Positions 57,004-64,000 of a stretch of 64,000 bases of DNA are shown here, one piece after another (the stretch's first letter is position 1; every line of letters begins with the position of its first letter). Both the position numbers and the translations under genes were made by a program. This DNA comes from Phycisphaerae bacterium (GTDB lineage Bacteria; Planctomycetota; Phycisphaerae; Tepidisphaerales; Tepidisphaeraceae), in NCBI GenBank assembly GCA_030448225.1, contig JAUJNJ010000010.1, positions 29,073 through 93,072 of the forward strand. Reading direction: 5' to 3'. The notes beneath the pieces are model-generated. The model was not told where the DNA came from and made no database searches. It worked only from the letters and a program-made list of their open reading frames with translations.

Positions 57004-60000
57004 GTGCAGCGCGCGGCCGCGCTGCTGCTGCTGATCCCGGCGGTCCAGTTCGCCCAGCCGCAGCCGCAGGTGGCGGAGGTGCGCGTCGACGTGCAGGGCC
57101 CGGGCATCAATCCGAACGCGATGGCCGGCAAGGACGCGCAGGAGGGCGTGTTCGTCCGCGATTCGGCGCGTTGGCGGTCGAGAAGTTTGCGTTGGCGCAG
57201 AAGATGGAACGGCTGAAGGAGTGGGACAAGTCGGCCGACCTCTACCAGGAGATCCTCGAGAAGTACGTCGACCGCGTCGTCCCCTCGCAGGTCGACAAGG
57301 ACAACAAGATCTACCAGTACACGAGCGTGGTGAAGGGCGTGCAGGAACAGCTCGCCAAGTGGCCGCAGGAGGGCCGCGACGTCTACCGCGCGCGGTACGA
57401 GGCGACCGCGCAGGCGATGCTCGACGCGGCGCGACGACCTGTTCACGCTCAACGCGGTCCTGTCGAAGTACTTCATCACCGAGGCGGCGAAGGGGCGGGC
57501 GACCGGCTGATCGACCTGAACCTCGAGCGCGGCGAGTTCCTCGCCGCCGCCCGCCTCGGCGACCGCCTGCTCGACCGCCACCCAGGCCTGCTCGCCGAGC
57601 GGCCGGGCGTGCTGTACCGCACGGCCCTCGCCTACCGCCTCGCCGGCGACGCCGATCTGCGCAGGGCGCAAGGGGCGACGCTGTGCGCGACCACCCGCGC
57701 GAGCTCGGCACGCAGCGCGGCAAGGAGGTCGTGCTCGCCGAATCGCTCGACGCCGAGCTGAAGTCCGCCGCCGCCGCCACGGCCGCCGCCGCCGCGCTGC
57801 CGGGGCGCGGGCGGCGACTCGCACCGGATGTTCGGCGGCGACGAGACCCGCGGCCGCGTGTCGCCGCGCAGGGGCGGCCGGGCGCCAAGCTCTACTCCGT
57901 CGCGCTCGCCCGCCGGACTGGGGCAACGTGCAGGCGCAGCAAGCCGCGGATCCTCGACAACCAGCACGAGCAGGCGTCCCGCGCCGGGCAGACGCTCGGC
58001 ATCATGCCCGTCACCGACCGCGGCGAGCTGTTCTTCCAGGACGGCCATGCGTGTACGCGGTCAGCCTCGAGAGCGGCGTGCCGCTGCCGGGCTGGGCCCA
58101 GACCTACCCGCAGAACGGCCGCTACGTCGCGCCCAACACGTGGGGCTCGGCGCTGCGGCGCAGCAGCTCACGGTCACGCTGACCGACACGTCGCTCCTGG
58201 CCGTGCTCGGCCAGCCCGACAAGCAGGCGCGCGATGATCGGGATGCAGCCGCAGGGCGAGTCGCGGCTCGTCTGCCTCGACCGGGCGACCGGCGCCGAGC
58301 CGCTGGTCGGTCGTGCCGAGCGGACTGCAGTTGCCGAAGGAGTCCGAGGGCGTCAAGGCGGCTGCAGATCACCGGCTCGCCGCTCGTCGTCGGCGACAAC
58401 GTGCTGGTCACGGCCCGCACGAACAAGACGGGCCAGCAGTTCGAGGACTGCTGGGTGCTCTGCTTCGACGCCGGCGGCGGCAAGTTCCGCTGGTCGTGCT
58501 ACGTCGCCAGCGCCCAGCGCGCCGGGCGATGTGGGGCATGCAGCAGACGTCGATGGCGGAGAACGCCGCCCACCTCGCCTACGCCGACGGCCGCGTCTAC
58601 CGCATGACGAACCTCAGCATAAAAACCGTCGCGCTCGACGCCTACAGCGGCACGATCGCGTGGCTCAACATCTACCCGCGCGTCGCGCAGTTGTTCGACC
58701 CCAACGCGCCGTTCAACCTGTTCGTCAACGCCCAGTCGCAGCAGCAGCAGGCCCGGCCCGCCCGTGGACGCACAACCCTGGTGATGGTCCGCGACGGGCG
58801 ACTGTTCGTGCTGCCGACCGAGGGCAAGCACCTGCTCGTCTACGAGGCCGGCTCCGGCGTGGAGCTCAAGCGGTCCGCCTCAGCCACCTCGGCGACGCCG
58901 ACACGCTGCTGGGCGTGATGGGCGACCGGCTGATCGTCGCCAGCGGGCAGCACGTCCACTGCCTGAACTGGCCGAAGTACGACGCGGAGAACTTCACCGA
59001 CGACGCGCTGTTCTGGCGCGGCGGCCCGGTCGGCGACTCGGTCTTCGGCCGCGGGTTCCTCACGGCCGACTCGGCCTTCGTCCCCGCGCGCGACCGCCTG
59101 TTCCGCTACGACATGCGCAACGGCAAGGCGGTCGACACCTACCCGACGTACGACCGCAAGTGGGACGAGGCGAGCGAGGGCCCGGGCAACGTGATCGTCA
59201 CGAGCGACCACGTCGTGATCGCCGGCGCCGACCGCGTCGACGTCTACACCGACCTCGCCGCCGCCGGCTGCAAGCTCGACCGCGAGGTCGCCGCCGCCCC
59301 GACCGACCCCAGCCCCGCCCGCGCTACGCCGAGGTGATGTTCGTCTCGGGCGACCCCGACGCCGCGCTTCGCCAAGCTCGACGAGGCGGTCGGCCTGCTC
59401 GGCGGCCAAGTCGCTGGCGGCGGGGCGGCCGCGCGAGCGGCTGTTCAACGACGCGCTGACGTTCGCGCAAGAGCCGCCGACGACGCCCGCGACGGCTCGG
59501 CCGCCCGCACCGCCGCCTTCTTCGACCCGCGCCGCCGCCGCGGCCGGCAACCTGCTCCAGCAGGTCCACTACCGCCTGGCGCGGCGAAGTTCGCCCGCGG
59601 CACGCGACGCGGCCACGGCCGTCGCGCTCTACCAGCAGGTCCTGTCCGACCCGAAGCTCCGCCCCGTGCCGCTGCTCGAGGAGGGCACCGGCGGGCCGAC
59701 GCAGGCCGGCGCCGTCGCCGAGGCGGCGATCGCCGACGTCGTCCGCGACGCCGGCGCGCAGGTCTACGAGCCGTTCGAGGCCCAGGCCGCGCCGCGCTCG
59801 AGCGGGCGTCGGCGGCGAACGACCCGGCGCCCTGCTGGACGTCGCGCGGTCTACCCCAACGCGGCCGTCGCGACGCGGGCGATGCTCGCGGCGTCCGACG
59901 CGTTCGAGGCGGCGAAGGACCCGCGCGCGCGCGATCCGCGTGCTGCGGCAGCTGTACTTCAAGTACCCGACGAGCCCGGACAAGGCGTGATCATCGAGTC

Positions 60001-61886
60001 GATGGCGCGCAACTACCCTCGCGATCCCCAACCGCCGACGACGTCGCCGCCGCCTGCTCGCGCAGGGCGTTGCCTTGCCGGGCGAGCCCAAGCTCCAGAA
60101 GCCGCTCGCCCTGCCCGGCGGCGGCCGCCGCCGGCCGGCGCGACGTTCGCCGCGGCGCTGGAGGAGATCCGAAAGATCCGCGGCGAGGAGGCGGTCCGGA
60201 CGCTGCCCGACTTCCGCCTGCCGGTGCCGGCCCGCGACGAGCCGCGGGAGGCGCGCAGCGGGCCCGCATGAAGGGCGTCCGCACGCGCGGCCGCAGACGC
60301 TCGCGACCGGCGTCGGCTGCTCGTCCTGCTGCTGCGCGAGTTCTGCCCGCGCCGACCGCGTCGTCGCCTGGTCCGAGGCCGACGGCCTGTTGATCTTCGA
60401 GGCCGGGCGCGCGGATCGGGTCGCGCGAGCAAGGCGATGGCCGGCGCGCCCGCGGCCTCGCCTGGGTGGGTGACGACGCGGTCGTCTGGAGCGCCTCGCG
60501 CGTCGCGCTCGTCCCCGGCAAGGGGGCGACGCGGCCTGGACGCTCGACCTGAAGACGCTGCCGACGCTCGAGGTCATCAAGGCGGGCGGCGAGGTGGCGA
60601 ACGCCGCGGGCGGCGGCGGGCAGCAGGCCGGGGGCGTGGGGATGTTGGGCGGGCAGCTGATCGTCCGCGGCAACGCGCGATTCATCGTCCGCAACGGCAA
60701 CGTCCAGCAACTCGGGCAGCCCCCGGCCGTCGCGCAAGGCGGCCCGCAGCGGCGGGCGGGCCGGACGCGCCCGAGGCGGTCGTGGAGGTGCGGCCGGTCG
60801 GCGAACGCGTGCTCGTCTGGACCACGACCGGCCGCCTGCTGTCGGCCGAGCTGAAGGACGGCCGCGTCGCCTGGCAGACCCGCCTGGCCGCGGGCGCGCT
60901 CGACCGCGTCGCGGCGACCGAGGACTTCACCGCCGTCAAGGCGACCGACGACGCCGGCGTCCGCCTTGTCGCGCTCGACACGTTCACCGGCCAGATCCGC
61001 GGGACCAAGACGTTCAACGTGCAGACCGGGCTCACCCCGGTGAACATCCCGCTGGCCGCCGACGGCACGCTCGTCTACACGCTGCCCGACCGCCTCGTGC
61101 TGAAGGACCTGTACAAGCCGTGGGGCGACCGCGAGCGCCGAGGTGGCCGCCCCGCCCGCAGCCGCCGTACACCGGCGCGATCGCACCGGACCATCTGCTG
61201 ATCGCCGAGGGGCGCATCCTCGCTGGCCGACAGCGGGTCGCAGAGCCCGATGCCGAACGAGAAGTACCGTGCGCGTCCACTTGCTGAGACCGGGCAACCG
61301 CTGCCGCTGCGGCACCGCGCGCCCGACGGCGACCAGGACGTCGACCGCGTGCTGACGGCCGGGCACAAGAACTGGGACGTGCGCGTGGTCGGTCGGCCCG
61401 CGGCTGTACGTCGTCGGCCGCAGACGGTGATCGCGTACAACCTCGACCGGCCGGCCGAGACGGAAGGGGATGATCGACACGAGCGACCCGCAGTCGCCGC
61501 CGAACATCCGCGACGCGTTCCTCGGCCAGAACTACCCCGTGCTGCCCGACGAGCCCGGCACCCAGCCGCCCGCCGACGTCGTCGCCATGCAGGAGGAGAA
61601 CCGCATCATCCGAACCGAACGGGGCCATGCCCGCCCCGGCCCCGGCCCCGGCGGGGCAGCGGCCGCCGGCCGGACCGCGCGGCTTCACGTTCGCCCGCTA
61701 CCCCCACCTCGCCGGACAACCCGGCCGAGAGCGGTCGCCTCGACTACGTGAAGGACCCGACCGACCCGCCGGATTCGCCGGCGGGTGGCAGGCGGCCAAC
61801 GGCGGCTTCTACTTCGTCACCGGCGACGGAAGCACAGGTCCTCCACGGCTCCGACCCCGCATGCCGCGAGCCGCGCGGCATCTTAG
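57004..61886 (+). CDS. very large TPR plus PQQ-type beta-propeller protein (about 20 frameshifts)
   Basis: About 1600 codons. The GTG at 57004 gives a signal peptide (RAAALLLLIPAVQFAQPQ). TPR-like text follows: EKFALAQKMERLKEWDKSAD, LYQEILEKYVDRVVPSQVDK, LIDLNLERGEFLAAARLGDR. Then come many propeller strands: GIMPVTDRGELFFQDG, LGVMGDRLIVASGQHVHCLN, GRGFLTADSAFVPARDRLFR, VEVRPVGERVLVWTTTGRLL, TEDFTAVKATDDAGVRLVAL with DTFTGQIRGTKTFNVQTGL, and WQAANGGFYFVTGDGST near the end. The frame changes every 100-300 bases throughout, the worst-affected gene of the window. The stop at 61886 is a best guess. Such proteins are exported and of unknown role; resemblance to BamB is only in the propeller. Confidence 0.65.
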
Positions 61887-62059
61887 TGCCTATCCGAATA
61901 TCCCGACGTCTTCCCGTTTCGCCGCAGGCCCGAAGGGCCCGCCGCCGTCTGTTCGATGGACTCTTAGCGGCTTCCGCCGCCGATGCGCGCATCGGCAGGT
62001 CCGGCCGCGGCGATGGCCACGGCCTCATGGTAAGCGCGTCGACGGGCGGCGGCGGAGCA

Positions 62060-63587
62060 TCATCTTCTGGGCGCGGAGCCGCAACGCGTCCGCCTCCGCC
62101 AGCAGCCACAACCACGCCGCATCAGCATGTGGAACGGGGCGAGGTTCAGGTTGAAGTACGCCTTCAGCCGCCGGCCGTCGCGCCGCCCGGCCTCGCCTGC
62201 GCGTCGCCGCCCGGCGATGCGAACGAAACGCCACTTCAGGAACCGCATCAACGCGTAGCTCGGAATCGCCAGCACGCCGCGCGCGAGCACCGGGCGCGCC
62301 GGGACGAACGCCTTGTTGAACCGGTACGCCGGCGTCACGAGGAAGATGTAGTAGAGGGCCGTGTCGTACAGGAACGCCGCCGACACGAGGTCGTGCTCGC
62401 CCAAGAAGTAGTACTTGTCGCGGTAGACGCTTTCGAAGAAGCGGTGGTACGACCGGACGAACGTCGCGTTGCGCCGGGCGAGCCGCGTTCGCGGTTCTCG
62501 CGGCGTTGTCGGTATGGGCGAGGACGAGGCGGACGGGTCGAGTCCACCGAGAACGCCGCGTGGTCGAGCCCGGGCGAGTAGTACGGGTCGATGAACGCCG
62601 CCGCGTCGCCGACCATCGCCCACCCGGGGCCGGCGTACTGGCGGGTGACGTAGCCGCGACGCGCGACAGCCCGCGGAGGTCGTCGCGTCGGAGCGTTCGC
62701 CGTCGAGCAGTTCGGCGCGCCGCCGGGTGTTGCCGCAGGAACGCGGCGTATGCTGCTCCGCGGTTCGGGGCGAGGTGCAGCCGCGTGGAGGCGCTTGTCG
62801 AAGACGGGTGCCGACGCTCGTCTCGCCGTTGCCGAGCGGGATCACCCAGACCCAGAACCCGTGCCTGACGTAATGGTTCGTCCCCAGTTGCCGCGAGCCG
62901 ACGTTGCTCGCCGCCGCCGCCGGCCCGCGCGGGCGGCCACGTCGTCGATGTGGGCGCATCGCCGCGCCACCGCGCCCAGACTGCCGCGATTGCGGGTATC
63001 GTTCCAGTCGATCAGCGCGAGCCGCTTGCCGAGCAGGTGGGCACGCCCGGCCCGACGCGTCGATCAGCCACGTACACTTAATGACGGCGACTTCTCGGCG
63101 GCGGCGGCGGTACCGCACCCGCCGTCTTGCTCACGACCGTCACCCGATTGTCATAATCGCCTAGCTCGACGTCGCGGACGGACGCGGGTCGGGCCAGTTC
63201 CGCGCCCGCGCCGACCGCCAGCGACAGGACGTGCTCGTCGAGCACGTCGCGGCGGAGCTGGAACGATGGCACCGCGCTGCGGAGGAAGCCGCCGGTCTCG
63301 CTGGCGTCGGCGTGCCCGGTGACGCGGGCGTTGGCCGACCAGTATCGCAGCCCCTCCTTCGGCAGGTGCTCGACCTCGAGGTGCTGCCAGAGCGCGAGCC
63401 GGCGGGTGAGGAACATCGCCGACATCTCGGTCGTCGCCTCGCCCACCTTCGCGTCGAACCCCGCCAGCTTCTCGACGATCAGCACTCGCAGCGCCGGCCG
63501 CTCTCGCAGCAGGAGCAGCGCCGCCGACGCGCCGGAGAACGCGCCGCCGATGACCACGACGTCATAAAAATCGGGAGAGGGCCGCAC
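62060..63587 (-). CDS. flavin-dependent oxidoreductase, tryptophan-halogenase-like (frameshifted)
   Basis: The GTG at 63587 starts RPSPDFYDVVVIGGAFSGAS, the FAD-binding GxGxxG-type turn (here GGAFSG). KVGEATTEMSAMFL lies where halogenases and geranylgeranyl-reductase-like enzymes have their GES/GEA loop. The phrase GFWVWVIPLGNGETSVG contains W-x-W-x-I-P, the motif used to recognise flavin-dependent halogenases. DASGR and, after breaks, WAMVGDAAAFIDPYYSPG-like text (VGDAAAFIDPYYSPG is seen directly) complete the FAD fold. Breaks lie near 63115, 63030, 62960, 62770, 62680 and 62510. About 510 residues. It could chlorinate or brominate an aromatic compound, or be a related FAD monooxygenase; the Lys-Glu pair of true halogenases cannot be confirmed. 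Confidence 0.72.
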
Positions 63588-63901
63588 GCCGGCATGATAG
63601 CCGCCGCCACCGCCACCTTCACGGCCCGCCCCGCCCGAACTCCCCGTTTTTGGAAGCGCGGTCGTGCCGGGCGGCCGTGACCAGGTTCGCCCTCGGCACG
63701 ATCGATGAGAACGGGTGCGGCCGGCGCCGGCTGAGGACGGCGGGCGTCGAGTCCGGCGCTGATCCGGCGGCAACGATCCCGCTGCGTCCACGCTGTGGCG
63801 GACGCAAGGCGATGAGTGACACACGGCGGGACGGCAAGAGAAGGTGGAGGATCGCACTTCTCGCGTGGCCGTAAGGCGAGCCGTTCCCTACCATCCCGCC
63901 C
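63588..63901. other. intergenic region
   Basis: About 310 bases between divergent genes. I see no repeat or RNA. It must hold promoters for the halogenase-like gene and the partial gene at the window end. Confidence 0.35.
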
Positions 63902-64000
63902 ATGCACGAGACGCGGCCGAGTTCAAGGCATTCTGTTGTCCGCCGCCGCCCGCCTGCCGTCGTCACCGTCATGCTGGCATTAACATGCGCGGCTGCGGTC
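63902..64000 (+). CDS. start of an exported protein, cut by the window end
   Basis: From the ATG at 63902 the frame is open to the last base (33 codons): MHETRPSSRHSVVRRRPPAV followed by VTVMLALTCAAAV. A basic n-region and then a hydrophobic core form a plausible Sec signal peptide. No domain is visible yet. Confidence 0.5.
   Translation, partial: MHETRPSSRHSVVRRRPPAVVTVMLALTCAAAV

Noticed and set aside
57004..61886. Programmed frameshifting as the reason for the many frame changes
   Set aside because: The breaks share no slippery heptamer or following hairpin and occur every 100-300 bases in unrelated genes; indel errors are simpler.

Overview
The window looks like a piece of a planctomycete chromosome, probably class Phycisphaerae or a close relative. 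It is very GC-rich. Family-level markers are a PSCyt1/DUF1549/DUF1553 gene followed by a DUF1501 gene, three large PVC-type haem-binding dehydrogenases with a late CxxCH site, PEP-CTERM proteins built from beta-strand repeats, pseudopilins with an N-terminal [14 protein letters not shown] motif and a C-terminal DGH motif, and several small proteins ending in the zinc ribbon CGYDLRATPGRCPECG. I see no rRNA, tRNA, CRISPR array, transposase or phage gene.

Layout. 1-1020: end of an FtsX-type ABC permease (+). 1112-2527: neutral-ceramidase-like hydrolase (-). 2970-5096: phosphoesterase fused to a PQQ-type propeller (+). 5097-6678: repeat-rich DNA with two doubtful small ORFs. 6679-10692: DUF1501 and PSCyt1/DUF1553 genes (-). 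11217-14206: PEP-CTERM protein and pseudopilin (+). 14405-18002: D,D-carboxypeptidase and two amidases (-). 18598-21985: pseudopilin and PEP-CTERM protein (+). 22400-28589: haem-binding dehydrogenase with a DUF1080-like end, then a Tat-type phosphoesterase (+). 29058-33650: PEP-CTERM protein and pseudopilin (-). 34129-36763: second haem-binding dehydrogenase (-). 37188-40917: zinc-ribbon membrane protein (+), TolB-like propeller (-), unknown protein coupled to an amidohydrolase (+). 41308-44564: sugar epimerase, histidine kinase, HAD phosphatase (-). 44754-48188: ECF sigma factor, probable anti-sigma factor, large signal peptidase I (+). 48235-50700: tandem family of one-TM zinc-ribbon proteins with a TPR gene among them (-). 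50755-53793: third haem-binding dehydrogenase (-). 53864-56633: Tat-lipoprotein amidohydrolase, GNAT, MTA phosphorylase (+). 57004-61886: very large TPR/PQQ-propeller protein (+). 62060-63587: flavin-dependent halogenase-like oxidoreductase (-). 63902-64000: start of another exported protein (+).

How the genes fit together. Most products are predicted to be exported (Sec, Tat or lipoprotein signals) and act in the periplasm, cell surface or cell wall. The PSCyt1/DUF1501 pair, the haem-binding dehydrogenases, the DUF1080-like domain and the phosphoesterases are families that planctomycetes carry in many copies and that are usually linked to breakdown of complex polymers. Three separate PEP-CTERM/pseudopilin pairs suggest surface display or a secretion pseudopilus. 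An ECF sigma/anti-sigma pair sits just upstream of signal peptidase I.

Caution. About half of the larger genes are split into two to about twenty overlapping reading frames, mostly as if single bases were missing in GC-rich runs. The conserved protein sequence continues across each break, and many other genes in the window, including one of 3.5 kb, are perfectly open. Uncorrected indels in a long-read assembly are the likeliest cause. Where a gene is split I give the span of the whole gene and say so; ends of such genes are approximate.
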